From Amphibalanus amphitrite (lineage: Eukaryota > Arthropoda > Thecostraca > Balanomorpha > Balanidae), in the NCBI RefSeq assembly GCF_019059575.1, contig NW_024881535.1:372001-436000 (forward strand): a stretch of 64,000 bases of DNA. The letters run 5' to 3'. Positions 14,256-26,978 of this stretch are shown here, one piece after another; within the stretch, counting starts at the first letter, position 1; every line of letters begins with the position of its first letter. The notes below the pieces were generated by a model. The model saw only the letters and a program-made list of their open reading frames with translations, had not been told where the DNA came from and did no database searches. The position numbers were made by a program, and so were the translations under genes.

Positions 14256-15287
14256 TTAACACGCGCACTGCAGCGGGTCTGAGCCGAACACGAACTGCAG
14301 GGGGGGGGGTTGAAAACAACCCCCCCTGAGATCTCGAAAACGGCGCAACGTAGCGACAAGCGGTAAACGGCGTTGGATAGGTTAAGATGAGATCGACAAG
14401 AAATACTAAGATCATTTTTGGGTCAGGTCAAAAACGAGGTCACCAGAGGTCACCGAAGACAAAATGTTACGATTTTCACAACAGGAATTTCGCGGTAGTT
14501 TTTCTTGAATAACTTGTCTTGCACACAAGACAGAGGATCGATTCGAACGCCATCGTTCTTAGCTCGTCAAGGCGCATCGAATGATATATAATATGACCTC
14601 GAAAGGTCAAGTTGAAAATTTGACCTCAGGTCAAGGTCATGACCTGACCGAAATAGGTCATGTTGCATATCATTCGATCTGCATTGACGAGAAAAACACG
14701 ATAAACGTCGAACGGAGTCTCTATCTCTACTCAATCTCAAGTTATTGAAGAAAAACCGCTGGTGACCTCAGGTGACCTAAGATGACCTGGAGATCACCTT
14801 CCAAAGGTCATAAGTGATATGTTTCGGTGAAATCACCAACAGGGACCTGTAATACTATGATCCTGAGCGTATTGAAGTCATAGGATGGCATTCAGAGTAA
14901 GTTGAAATTTCTCCCATTGACTTATAATGGGCCGGTCGCAAAAATGACCTGACCTTAGGTCATCGATATAAAAATTCCGAGATATACAAGTTGTAGCTCG
15001 TGATGACTTTACTATTTCCTGTGGGTTTCAAGATCATATCTCAACAACTGTGGGCTTGGTGGGATTGCAAACTTCGAAATTTACGTTTCGAGGTAGGGTC
15101 ACTTGACCTGACCTGGTGACCTGACCATAGGTCACCTGGGGTCAAAATTTTTACTCAAGGTGTGCAAAAGTTGTGAGAACAGGTATGCAAAATTTGGCGG
15201 CGCTACGCGCCGCCGTTTTCTCGCAATTTGCGAAAAACCACAGGGGGGGGTTGAAAACAACCCCCCCCCCTGCAGTGCGCGTGTTAA
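14256..15287. mobile_element. E3: TTAA-flanked piggyBac-type MITE
   Basis: Ends TTAACACGCGCACTGCAG and its exact inverse. The left end carries ACTGCAG twice, 27 bp apart (14267, 14294). Both terminal hairpins have the same core GTTG-AAAA-CAAC between G- and C-runs (about 14300-14326 and 15243-15270). TCGAATGATAT at 14577-14587 and its inverse at 14667-14677 frame a dense half-site cluster. CCATTGACTTATAATGG is at 14914-14930. TGACCT/AGGTCA words are frequent from 14400 to 15140. No transposase. Confidence 0.93.
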
Positions 15288-15406
15288 TGGAAGCTGATGT
15301 TGATTGGACGCCACTGACATGTGTCACAAGCTGCAGGTAATGAATTGTTTGGAATATCTTTTTATCCACTTACCTATTTTCATCCCAAAGTTCTGTCTGC
15401 CACCTC

Positions 15407-15410
<4 letters not shown>

Positions 15411-15454
<44 letters not shown>

Positions 15455-15474
15455 CCTCCCTCCCTCCCTCCCTG
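15411..15474. repeat. (CT)n then (CCCT)n microsatellite
   Basis: About 40 bp of CT dinucleotides followed by about 24 bp of CCCT units. Frames across it read as Ser/Leu/Pro repeats and are spurious. Confidence 0.97.
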
Positions 15475-18378
15475 CTGTCACTATCGTCTCGTCTCGTCGC
15501 CCACGTGCCGCCGCTGTTGGCCTTCCTCCCGAGTAAACACCATCGCCTTCCCCGTCTGTCTCCTGGGGTCGCCGGAGCGTCATGGAACGACGCCACCCCG
15601 CCGCCGCGCTGGTGGCGCGAGACGCGCGACTGTCAACGTTACAGGACCTTATTCAGTCAGCGTATACTCATCTTTCTCTTTCTCCTTCTGAAGAGCAGCT
15701 CTTCTTTCTCCAGTCCTCCATGAATTCTTACATCCATCTTCGGTATCTTTAATCTCGTCAACTTCTTATTATTCCTCTTTTTATTCATTCTTCTCCTTTT
15801 TTCCTCCTCTCTTTCCTCATTTCTTCTCCCCCTCACTCTATTCAACTCTTTCACAGACACGACCTGACGGTGCACCAAAGCTATGTGTTAGTTATGTGTC
15901 ATGTGTGATGTGTTACCAAACTTATGTGTCTCCTCAGAGCAATGGCTGGCATGTGGTCCCTGCATGTCCCGAGCTCACACCAGCGTCTAACGGACCCAAC
16001 CACTCCCGTGGCGCCAGAATGGTCACCGTCGCGCCAATGTTGTCGCGCGCGCGCGTCAGTATTGTCGCTGAGGCGCCAGACTCGTCACCGTCGCGCCAGT
16101 ATTGTCACTGTCTCGGCACGCAGTCGCGCGCGCGTCTGTTTTGTGTTTGAGGTGCGGCGCCGGTGTGACGGCTGGCATCCCGCTGGATGGCGTGGTTTGG
16201 TTTAGTTTGCTTGGTTTTTGGTTGGTTTGGTTATCGGTCGCATTGGATGGGAGGTGTTTTGTTTGTTTACATCCGTGTGCCGTCGTGGCTTATCAATCAG
16301 CGTGCGTAGTCTTCTCTGCGAGATTTCAGGTCATCATTTAGAAGACTTGGGAGACGCCAAACGAGGAAATTCTTGCAGGGGAGTGGCCGCTGTTGTCGGT
16401 CAGTAGGTTATGCTGGAAAAGCCGTGAAAGTGGAGCTTTTGAGATGGAAATTAAAGCTATCTCGGAAGAAACGCCGGCTTTGTTATTTTAAGGTTATTTA
16501 AGGAACGCTACTAAGTTCGTAATTGGCTTCATTATCCTACCTGTGTGTTATCAGCATAATTCGGGCCAATTTTCAAATTAAGTCGGCAAACTTTACCTCA
16601 GAGTGGCACAACCATAGCTCCGCTTCCGAATATCGAGTTACTGCAGCCAGAGATGAGGTTGGTTTTGGCCTGAGGCGCCGGCTGTGGAGGCGCCAGAGAG
16701 GAGGTATTTGTGGACTGCTGCGCAACACCAGCGGTGTTGGAGGCCAATAACGCTGGGAGCTCACTGGGAGCAGCCGCCGTCACCGTCACCGTCAGCCATC
16801 GTCACCGTTCCCGTCACTAGCAATTCGTCTATCAAGAAGTTCCATTACCTATACGACACGCCCTGAGAGCAAAATGTTCGTCCAACTTCCATCGACTGCT
16901 TTGGACCTAACTTTGGACCCTTTGGACTTGCTTTGGACAGCGAGTCTGGTGAGTCTCGTCGGCCGGCGTTCTGTGGGTTCCTGTAAGCCCGATTTTCGGT
17001 GAACTGGCTGAAGTCGACTCGGCTCTCCAGGGCTTTGCTCGGGGCTCAGGCGAAACTTGTGCCCGGCTTTACTTGGAATGGCGAGCTGACTTTGCGGCGG
17101 TCATGGCTGAACTTCGATACGTTTTCATTAGTACTTTGGTGTTTCTTTTGCCTCTTTAGTTAGAGTTACCAAACATCTTTTACGAATCAATAATGAAATC
17201 ACAGGGATATTTCACGCATGTTTAATCGCGTCGCGCAGAACATGCATATTTAATCCAGATTCCGCTATCTATCAAATATCAACTCTCTCCACTACCCGAA
17301 CAGAGAGAACGGCCAGCACAGTAGCCGGCCACTAGACATGCATCCGTTCTGAGCAGACAAAGACAGGGCCGTTACCGTGCCAAACTCACCTGCCGGCAGT
17401 CCATTGCAGGGTGCAGTTGGAGCCCCGCGGCAGGGGCGGGGGCGGGGCGAACCGTTCGTGAGATCAGCCCCTCCAGAGGCACGGATTGTCCCTGAGGGAA
17501 GACCACCGGGGATTGAGAATGGAGCGGAACAGCCGATAGACAGCCAGCAGCAGGCGGTAATGATGGCTTGTCGAGCGTGAGTGGTTAGTTAGTGTTCGGT
17601 CGTCCTGCTGGGGATTTTAGTTTTCGATCGTTTTCCTGGGGCGTCTTGCAAGACGGCAGTGTTCAACCATGGTTGAGCACTGCCCAAATAGGAATGGCAC
17701 ATCAATTTACATTGTGAGCCTAGGTATCTTCTATTGATTGCTTACGTCGGTAAACGAAGTAGTTATTTCTGCATGAAGTAACGGCTAGCATCAGCGACAA
17801 ACACGTAAATTTCTATTTTGAACCGTTGCCATGTTAGCCCAAACAGCTATTTTCAAGCTACCCAGCTATATTCTACCCAACCAGCCAGGAGACGGTTCAT
17901 TACCCATTTCAAGACCACGTCCCATCGATTCCTAACGAGAGTCGTGGCCGACAGTTTAATGACCGGGCCGGAGAATTGTTGACCCTCCAGCTACAAATGG
18001 CGACCATCAATCACATTCAAATCGTGATCTGTGACCGCCGGGCCACGCATCCGCCGTGGATGAGAGGGACAAAACGGTCGCTTCAGCGCCATTGAGACGC
18101 CATTGACATTCACCGCAGAGCGGCAATGAATGACGAAACGTTATCTGTGGAGCATCACTGAATAACTCTGTGATTGGTGATGACTTGGGAATGTTTGGAG
18201 ACAGGTGCTACCTTCGAGGAACGATTGATGCACCTGTTGAGTGAGAATCCTACTCATCAGCCTGTGCGAGATGAATTCAGCAAGTTCATTGCTATTTTTA
18301 ACGCAGTTATCCGCATTGATTTGATCACTGCATGCCTTTATGTACTTTTTTTCCAGCAAGCAAAACAATCGGAGGCAT
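15475..18378. other. Unique sequence with minor local repeats
   Basis: No gene recognised. GTCACCGTCGCGCCA occurs twice 62 bp apart (16022, 16084) beside CG-alternating runs. A short GTCACC array lies at about 16775-16815, and TTTGGAC words repeat at about 16898-16940. 17377-17580 has a 67-codon open frame with no recognisable domain. Confidence 0.45.
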
Positions 18379-18380
18379 TA

Positions 18381-19272
18381 GGGGAAGTTGGGGGAACGCC
18401 GAAGACTTTTTTTCTGACGCCCGTAGCACGCAAGGTAGACAACATAAGCTATTCTTGTTGGCGTCATTCGAGAGGCCAGTCTTTTGCCTTTCAAACATAC
18501 CAGGCGCATTTGATGAATTCGCATACCGTTAAGCGCACAAACTAAAAATATCAAAGAAGTGACTTTTTCGGCGTTGCCCCGGACTGCGGGGAAAGCCGAA
18601 AATGGGAGAAATGATCTACGGGGAATGCCGACATTGATGTTTTGCCATTTTATCTCAAAGTTTATCCAGAATTGATCAAAGCTGACACGCGTTTTAAGAG
18701 CTTGAGGACGCGGTGCACACTAGAGGTTATAATTGTGTGATATAATAAGAACATGCCAGGTAATTCATTCCTTATAGGTAACAGGCCGTTGTGTCGGTTG
18801 AAAGTGTAATTTGTGTGACTAAAAATACGCGTTGCTATTCTACAGCAGTAAAGTCCACGTAGCGTGCTTTTAACACGTGCGTAATCGCACGTTTTCGGCA
18901 TTACCCCAGCCTGCCATACTTTCATTTGCAGGCCCATAACTTTTCAACGTGCTGTATAAATTTCAAATAGGCAGCACACTTATGCAAAGACATGCTAAAG
19001 ATTACTTGACCGAATTGGCCAGACAAACGGTAGCATAATGAGTAAGAAATGCAGCTTCAAAGGCGCATGTAGTACAAGGGAAACGTACCTTGAAAACGCT
19101 CTTGGCGCCCTCACAGTCGAAGTATTCCGAATGACGACTCGTAACAAACATGCGATAATTGTAGACACTTAAGCTTCAGAGCATCACTGACAGGTGGCAT
19201 CCATGTCTTACGGTTTTCGAAATATCTCGAATTTCGGCTTTGCCCCAACTCCGGCATTGCCCCAACTTCCCC
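18381..19272. mobile_element. TA-flanked GGGGAAGTTGGGG element, copy 1
   Basis: Inverted ends GGGGAAGTTGGGG (18381-18393) and CCCCAACTTCCCC (to 19272) lie between TA dinucleotides (18379-18380, 19273-19274). It is 892 bp. It is nearly identical to 22311-23209, differing by scattered substitutions and small indels, including a short segment near 19029 absent from this copy. The 91-codon minus-strand frame 18662-18937 occurs in both copies, but identity of such young copies is not evidence of coding. TA borders suggest Tc1/mariner-type movement, but the family is unrecognised. Confidence 0.8.
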
Positions 19273-19274
19273 TA

Positions 19275-20452
19275 CTCCAATACCGCATGCATTACTTATG
19301 AAGCATATATGCTACAGCATTCGTGCTGAACGGAAGCCGTTCAGTGAGACCTCTCGCCCCTATCCTACTTCCCTGGCCACCCCAGCCGGCAGCCCTCACC
19401 CTTTCTCAGCTGTTTCCATTATGAGCACGCTGCAGCGGCCTCCTGCGTCCATTACTTCCCATAATGACCATTACTGCACGTAATGGTTCACCGCGCGGGA
19501 GGAGGCCATACCACCAGCACGCAGGGGTCACCGCAGGGGTCACCGCAGGGGTCACTGCAGGGGTCAGCGCAGAGGTCAATGCAGTCCGCAGGGTTCAAAG
19601 TAAGGGTTACAGCAGTGGTAGCCCTAGGGTTACAGGGTTAGTTCTTTGGCCGTGCGGTGAGCCCAAAAGGCTTGATTGCGGGGCATGTTAAAATTGGGCC
19701 GTAATGCTTGGAAATGGGCCGGGGCAGCGCTCGTAACTTCATGGTTGGTTTGAGGTGTGTTGTTTGGTTGGCTTTGTGGAACGTTTAACCCGGGGGATAA
19801 AATGAGCACAGGCGAACATCTTTGAAACAATGAGGACATTCATCAAGCTAAAACAATGTGTTCTTCAGTCAATAACAATAAATGTAATATGACCGCAGCT
19901 CAACATCCACATGGCCAATAACCCATATGCTCGGGTATGCGATGAGCCAAGTCACGCGAAAGACTCCGACAAAAACTGCCACAAAGCTTTCAATTCTCCC
20001 ATGACAAGTTTTTCCATGTGGAGCCGCCTTCTGCCTGAATCCTTCCGCGATTCCCCTGACCTCACTCGGTTCACACCGGCCCCATAATCGCTCGGCGTCG
20101 GGTCAGCTCGTGGGGAGGGAAAACCGGGCCGTGTGACACCAGTAGCGTCTCTCCCCCCCCCCCCCCTCCCTCCCCCGCGACCCGTGCGGACGCCGCGTTT
20201 TCCCAGGGGGTCGGACGGGTCACGCTGGTCCCACGGCAGGGCCGCTGTGCGGTCTGCGGCGTCGGTATATCTCACTCAGGCGTGACATGGTGACCTGAGG
20301 TCACCGGGGTGAGTGGGGAAGCGACCGAGGTGTCTTTATGACAGAAACAAATTGGTGGGATTGGAAGTGGTCAGTGTGGGTTTGTTTTTGTTGTGGCTGT
20401 GCTGTTGTGGGCATGTGCACTGTAAACCAAATCTACAAGTTGGCTCCTTGTT
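19275..20452. other. Unique sequence with a 12-bp tandem array
   Basis: Contains the array at 19521-19580, described separately. Otherwise nothing is recognised. A poly-C/CCCT tract lies at about 20153-20178. Confidence 0.45.
19521..19580. repeat. 12-bp tandem repeat GCAGGGGTCACC, five units
   Basis: Units start at 19521, 19533, 19545, 19557 and 19569. The later ones vary (CACT, CAGC, GAGGTCAAT). The period is exactly 12 bp. Each unit has a GGGGTCA/GAGGTCA word close to the nuclear-receptor half-site that is common in the TTAA elements, though this array is not inside one. Confidence 0.9.
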
Positions 20453-20830
20453 ACAAGTTTGGTTCCAATTCGCATAGGCGTCACCTTGTCGATTCACCAG
20501 CCCCAGGCTTGTTGGCTAACAAACTAACAGTTTGTCTACAAGTTTGGTTCCAATTCGCATAGGCGTCACCTTGTCGATTCACCAGCCCCAGGCTTGTTGG
20601 CCAACAAACTAACAGTTTGTCTACAAGTTTGGTTCCAATTCGCATAGGCGTCACCTTGTCGATTCACCAACCCCAGGCGTGTTGGCCAACAAACTAACAG
20701 TTTGTCTACAAGTTTGGTTCCAATTCGCATAGGCGTCACCTTGTTGAGTACTAGTCTGGGCCTTGTGAACCTACCAACTTCTGGATAGGCATAGCCGTTT
20801 CCTTGTCGGTTCAACAACCCCTGGTTTGTT
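20453..20830. repeat. 85-bp minisatellite with internal palindromes
   Basis: Units begin with ACAAGTTTGGTTCC at 20453, 20538, 20623 and 20708, an exact 85-bp period. The last unit diverges after about 20740. Each full unit holds TTGTTGGCCAACAA (a perfect palindrome; TTGTTGGCTAACAA in the first) and ACAAACT-AAC-AGTTTGT, a 7-bp stem hairpin. The minus-strand frame 20566-20817 translates the repeat and is unlikely to be a gene. Confidence 0.93.
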
Positions 20831-22308
20831 GATGAACTAGCCTTTGACTGGGCATTGCTAGTTTACAAATTGTCAACAAGTAAGTGTACTAACGCTCAGT
20901 TCGAACTTGTTCTTCCTTACAATCGCTTTGTTTGCGTTGATAACCTTAAGAACTTACGATTCGCGTTCGTTTTCAATTGCCACGATACTGATTCAGGAAA
21001 TATTTTCTATAGGGACAGGTCATTTTTTGGCTGGAAGTGGTGCACAAAATCATGACTGGCATCAGTTATTGCTCAAAGGCTTGCGCTGACAAGAAACGAA
21101 ATACTGATGGGTTATATAATCGATGAATGCATACACCACATCCATTCGGAAGTTTCTGGAATCATTAGTATTTATTACGGTCACGTACCTACATCACGTA
21201 GTATGTAATTAATACTATTGACTGGAGACAATTCCAAGTGCATATTTTCGAATGGATGTGGTAAATGCATGAGGTATAAGGTATACCTATCGTGCACCGT
21301 CAGCATATAAGTCTTTGAAGCAAGAACTGCTGCGTATGTGGAAGAACATGGTTTTGTGCATCGCATCAAGCCAGAAGTATAACATGCCCGTATGACGAAT
21401 ATTTCCACATTGACCATAACAATCATGGCAGTTGCACGAGCACGCAGATAATTCGAATAGAGCATGATCGCCAACCAGATTAGCTTTTACAGCCCATATA
21501 TGTCCATCAGTTAAGTTAAAAATACAAAGAGTTGAATTAAAGGCAAATAAATGTATTTATATATAAAAAACACCGACCGCAAAAGATCTGCTCACATGTG
21601 CATGCAAAGGTCTGGCCCACTTACATTGCGCGCGCAGGGGAAGGGAGGCGTCTCGACCGCGGGTATAGGCACGATTAGTGCGTCCCGCAGGCCAGAGCGG
21701 GCCTCACTCACAGCACGAACACCACAGTTCACAGATTTCACTTTTTACTGCACAAATGCTGGAACAGCCCTCGTCGCTGATCCATGCTGCACGGCGGCCG
21801 CGCGACAACTGCTGGTTTGAACGGTTTGAAACCGCCGCGCCGGGGCCGGACGGCGACCGCTGATTGGTCCGCCAAGTCTGACGTCACGGGCGCAGCTGAC
21901 CATGTGTATGCTGACCAGCTGACCAGTACAAGTTAGGCGCCGGTTAAATAACCATGCGGCAACAAGTTTCCAAAACTGGTTAAGAAACAAACGTTGAAAC
22001 AAATGTAGAGTTGGTCTGGATACTGAGAAGTTGGTGTGCATAGTAACTATTGGCTCGTAGTTGTCATCTGACAAGCAATGCACCAGACAACGGCTTGTTT
22101 GAAAAGTATCAGTTGGTAAACATACCAAGAGATGATTGGTTATATTACACAAGACTTGTCAATTTGGTTTACAGTGTGCTTTTCTTCAGTGCTAATATTG
22201 CATTAGACACAAAAAGGAATTTATTTCATTCGGATCAATGTTTACATAAGATAACAGGTAAATGAATGTTTAGCCAAAAAGTAATGATGTATTGTACGAA
22301 AAAAGACA
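20831..22308. other. Unique sequence with a small foldback
   Basis: Apart from the foldback at 21127-21270 no repeat or gene is recognised. 21640-21940 is GC-rich with one TGACGTCA (about 21880). Confidence 0.45.
21127..21270. repeat. Short inverted repeat, possible 144-bp MITE
   Basis: ATGCATACACCACATCCATT at 21127-21146 matches the reverse complement of about 21251-21270 with two mismatches. The loop is about 100 bp. No clear target duplication was found, so this could be a tiny MITE or an isolated inverted repeat. Confidence 0.6.
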
Positions 22309-22310
22309 TA

Positions 22311-23209
22311 GGGGAAGTTGGGGGAACGCCGAAGACTTTTTTTCTGACGCCCGTAGCACGCAAGGTAGACAACATAAGCTATTCTTGTTGGCGTCATTCG
22401 AGAGGCCAGTCTTTTGCCTTTCAAACATACCAGGCGCATTTGATGAATTCGCATACCGTTAAGCGCACAAACTAAAAATATCAAAGCAGTGACTTTTTCG
22501 GCGTTGCCCCGGACTGCGGGGAAAGCCGAAAATGGGAGAAATGATCTACGGGGAATGCCGACATTGATGTTTTGCCATTTTATCTCAAACTTTATCCAGA
22601 ATTTATCAAAGCTGACACGCGTTTTAAGAGCTTGAGGACGCGGTGCACACTGGAAGTTATAATTGTGTGATATAATAAGAAAATGCCAGGTAAATCATTC
22701 CTTATAGGTAACAGGCCGTTGTGTCGGTTGAAAGTGTAATTTGTGTGACTAAAAACACGCGTTGCTATTCTACAGCAGTAAAGTCCACGTAGCGTGCTTT
22801 TAACACGTTCGTAATCACACGTTTTCGGCATTACCCCAGCCTGCCATACTTTCATTTGCAGGCCCATAACTTTTCAACGTCCTGTATAAATTTCAAATAG
22901 GCAGCACACTTATGCAAAGACATGCTAAAGATTACTTGACCGAATTGGCCAGACAAACGGACAACGGTAGCATAATGAGTAAGAAATGCAGCTTCAAAGG
23001 CGCATGTAGTACAAGGGAAACGTACCTTGAAAACGCTCTTGGCGCCCTCACAGTCGAAGTATTCCGAATGACGACTCGTAACAAACATGCGATAATTGTA
23101 GTCACTTAAGCTTCAGAGCATCACTGACAGGTGGCATCCATGTCTTACGGTTTTCGAAATATCTCGAATTTCGGCTTTGCCCCAACTCCGGCATTGCCCC
23201 AACTTCCCC
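22311..23209. mobile_element. TA-flanked GGGGAAGTTGGGG element, copy 2
   Basis: Second copy (899 bp) of the element at 18381-19272, in the same orientation about 3.9 kb away. It has the same 13-bp inverted ends and TA on both sides (22309-22310, 23210-23211). Flanking sequences differ from copy 1, so this is an independent insertion and not a segmental duplication. Subterminal GCATTGCCCCAACT words echo the terminal repeat at the right end. Confidence 0.8.
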
Positions 23210-23211
23210 TA

Positions 23212-26200
23212 CATAAAACGGTCGAGACACAGGGAGAAAACACAAATCAACTCCCTGTTTTTTTTTTTACAAGACCTTGCCTCACGGAAATCCACTATAC
23301 AGGCACACGATGAACAGCTTCCAGCCATCTCTAAGCACGACCCTTTATCTCGATGATTCTGTGCACTCATGTGAGTCGTGAGTCGTGATTACCCACAAAC
23401 ATCTCACCACACTGCCAGCAGCCTTGGCCCGCGGCCCCGCTTTGATGTCACGTGACAATGTCACCGCATCTACTCAGGTCAAAGGTCAATGGTTCGCCGC
23501 GTAAACTGTGAGACTCTCTTGGTGACATAACGACCCCAGTCGACAATTGTTATGTTACACCCTCCCACAGCTCGAAAAGCTCACAGTTAGTGCTGGGGAC
23601 GCTAAATGGTATCATCATGTTCAAGGCGGATTTCGCAAGGTAGCCAGGGTGGCTATTAGTTTGTCGTAGCGATGATTATGATGTTAGATGAGCTGGGACA
23701 GTAATTTGTTACACAAATTTGCTGATAGATGCTATAGCAGGATAAGTATGAAAAATACCAGCACTACGCTGTCCTTTTTCAGTAGAATAAACATGATTCA
23801 CTTCGCAAAAAAAAATTGTCCTCTTGAAGCCTGTTGCCATTATTACCCACAACTTCCCTTACCAAATACAAAATGTATTTTACAACCCCAATCAACAATT
23901 ATCCTATCTTTTCTCGGGCTGTATAATGATGTTTGAAAACACGCGGAAACTTCAGATCACCAGCCCATCTTCATCTGACCACTGTTTTCAAAAGCTGCCG
24001 GCCTCTGCTCCGATAAAAACTAATGAGATCATGACTCGGTAAACCGGTTTGGGCGAGCCTGACCGGTCAGTCAGCTCTTCTCTAGTGTTCTTCTATCGAT
24101 AACTGGTTCTTCAGGTGACAGCGGACAAATGCCTGTCACAGAGTCAGTGTGGGTCAGTGTGTACTCGACATGTTCACCGGTCTCGGAGTTCAGCTAAAGT
24201 TCAACGAGTTCAACTAGGTTTATCCCCAATCAACCATATCCGTTCATTAGATTACGTATTGCCTTTACGAGGTTCAGGAATGGCAACCATTGCACGGCGA
24301 TCATGCGATTAAATGAGGAATTTCAGAAGGAAACAAGTAAACCGTATTTCATGTCAACTTATAATTGAATAAGCGTTGATTAAGTAAGAGATTTACAACA
24401 CTTACACACTAACACTTGTATGACGCCAGTCAAACATTCCCTGACCCCGGATCATAAACATATATCCCAAGTAACGATATCCATTCCACAGAACCAATTG
24501 CACTCTGGAATAGGAAATCAGCTACTCTGGAATCAGCACGGAACCACACTTCGACCCACTGCGACCCGCTGGGACTTACGATATACACCGTGCCGTGTGA
24601 GCAGAATGTGGGAATGCATCACCCCCCCCCCCTTCCCTCCGGAGGGGCGGGGGGGGGCACAGGCCCGGTGGCGATCGACCCTAGCCAACTGAGTGCCTCG
24701 CCTTCCTCCGACAGTCTTCTCCGAGATCAGCCGTCCATCCACCGAGGGCAGAATCCTATACTCTTGCACCGCCAGTAACAAGTCTTTGCCCAGCCTTCAG
24801 CGAGGTCACTAATTGCACGAGATGACTACAATTCTCGCCAGTCTATTCTTTCCGTATAAAAAAAAACTCCTCGCTGACATCAAATGCAGAAAATGCGCGT
24901 TGCATTCCACTGCCCGCTCAGCCATCCCTTGTATTGACTTCAACACTTGTAATAAATGCGCACATGTCTGGGAGACCCAGAGAGAACAATCACCACCATC
25001 GCCTTAGCCGCCCAGACACCAGGCCAGCCACCGCTCAGCTGCCCAGATCAGCCGCCCAGACATCAACGCACCGCCGCGCCGCTGCCGCGCCGTAGGGTAA
25101 GAAAGCTCGTCTTACGTGACAGCTACTCGCCCGTGTGGGCGGGGCCACCGTCTGACAGTGAGAAGATTTCGCCCGGCATTCCAGGACGGCGTGCTCGGTG
25201 GATTATTATACGGGCAGCGTACTAATGATATGGAGCTGTACTAAGTGTTACATAAATTATGCCATAAGAAACGTCTTACGTCGAGTGGTGGGCACTACCT
25301 AACATGAAAATTTTGGTATGAAGCGAGTTTTTAAGCGAGCCATTCTATTTTATGCGAATAGGCGCTCATTTTATACGAATTGACGCTATAAAACAACATT
25401 GTGCACTATTTATTATTTGTATACGTTTTTTTCTGAAAATTACTATGTTTATGCTGTCTTTTTTGTTCATAATATTTAGGCGGAGGTAGACGCCACATTA
25501 GGAAGCATGCTCTGACTGCATATCGTGGCGCTGGCCTCCACAGCGTTTCAGACCTCCAAATAGCTGTCTCACGCCCTGCGTTTCCCAAATATGTCACGGT
25601 ATCCAGCCGCGTCACGAATTCTCCCTCCGTCGGTATAATCTCATGAAGCAGAACAGAAGCCAACACGCTCAGCTCCCGATCTCACTCCTGGGGGCACAGT
25701 TTCGCCGAGTTTTTACCCCGCGATTCCTGACAGCAACATTATCACGAGCGGCAACTAAATGGAAAAATCGCTGCACGCTAGCACGGGATGAAAGCGCTCT
25801 CGTGACCTGCTCCTGTGAAGAATCCAAATGAGTTTACCAGCACACGGCGGCGGCGCAGGCATCTGCTCCTATCAGGCCACTTGCTGGGACTGCTCAGTGG
25901 GCTGCGATGACGTCACTGGGGTATTTGTGACGTCACTGGTGGATAATCAGCCAGCGGTACCTGTCACGGCCACTGCCCGGTGATCCGGGGGAGGGGTGGG
26001 GGGGGGGGGTGAACTGGTTTATGTTGGCGAGGATCGCGGTCACGCGTCCGAGTGGTGATTTGTGTTGTTGAATACTGATGCTGTCATGAAGAAGCCCGGC
26101 CAGTTTTTGTAATTGCTAGTGTGAAATTATGCATGTAACATAGGGTATTCCACTTGGGATGGCGATGTCAGTGAAGGGTAATCATTCTGATCCGATCGAA

Positions 26201-26978
26201 GATTGTGCGTAACTGATAATCTGCCTGAAAGCTTTGTAATTAAATGCGAGTATGTCAAGAGGTTTTGTTTTAGGATAAACTATCATTTCCACGCTCACTT
26301 ATCACATAATACAACCCTTTCGCTGTTTTTTTTTTTTTTGCCAGTCATGACGGTCTGCGGAAAACGTATATTACGAGTATTTTCATAATAGTGCTGTGAG
26401 GCGCTCAAAGTTATATACTACCCGGTGCGTCTAGCTTAAGTACCTCCAAATCGGCTCAAGACTTCAGTTTATAAGGTTATTGGGTAAGAAGCGCGAGCTT
26501 TCGGGGAAGTAAGACCAGCTGTTGGCTTCAAATATGGATCAGCGACATAAATACATAAAGGCAAAACATTATTAGTGGCTTGATGTCACATACACGGACA
26601 AGATGTCGATAGCCATATTACAAGCGAACTGCCTTGCTTCTTTTATTATGATAGAAAGAAGACGACTAGCATGACTGATTGGAATTCTTAACTCTCAAAA
26701 CCAGGAAAGTCACTAAGCACTTGAGAACGTAATTCTGCACATTTTATGTAATATCCGCTCTCTCCATGTGACATATTCTCCGCTCTTGCTCTAACGAACG
26801 GTGTCAACCACCCGGTAGTCACATTTCCACCTTCAACCACGCCAGAATTCCCACGTGAATGAGACAGATCGGATCGGTCAGCACTGTCTTCTCACGGTTA
26901 ATTCTCACGACGTTAGGGCCCAGTCGTGATCTCCCTCGTCCAACATGGATTAGGACCGGGTCTAAACCCGCCAGGATA
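23212..26978. other. Long unique stretch, no gene recognised
   Basis: A C-run/G-run inverted block lies at about 24620-24658 (C12 ... GGAGGGG...G9), and G-runs at about 25988-26010. Neither has TTAA ends. Open frames are under 95 codons with no recognisable domains. I see no tRNA, splice structure or transposon ends. Confidence 0.4.

Noticed and set aside
13706-14359. 217-codon minus-strand open frame, the longest in the window
   Set aside because: It overlaps the E3 left end, has Pro/Arg/Ser-rich low-complexity composition, and is mirrored by frames on the other strand. No domain is recognisable.
20453-20830. CRISPR-like array
   Set aside because: The repeat is a continuous 85-bp tandem with no unique spacers, in animal DNA.
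24612-24660. Possible TTAA-element end (C-run and G-run block)
   Set aside because: No TTAA, no CCC/GGG tip and no matching partner end found nearby.
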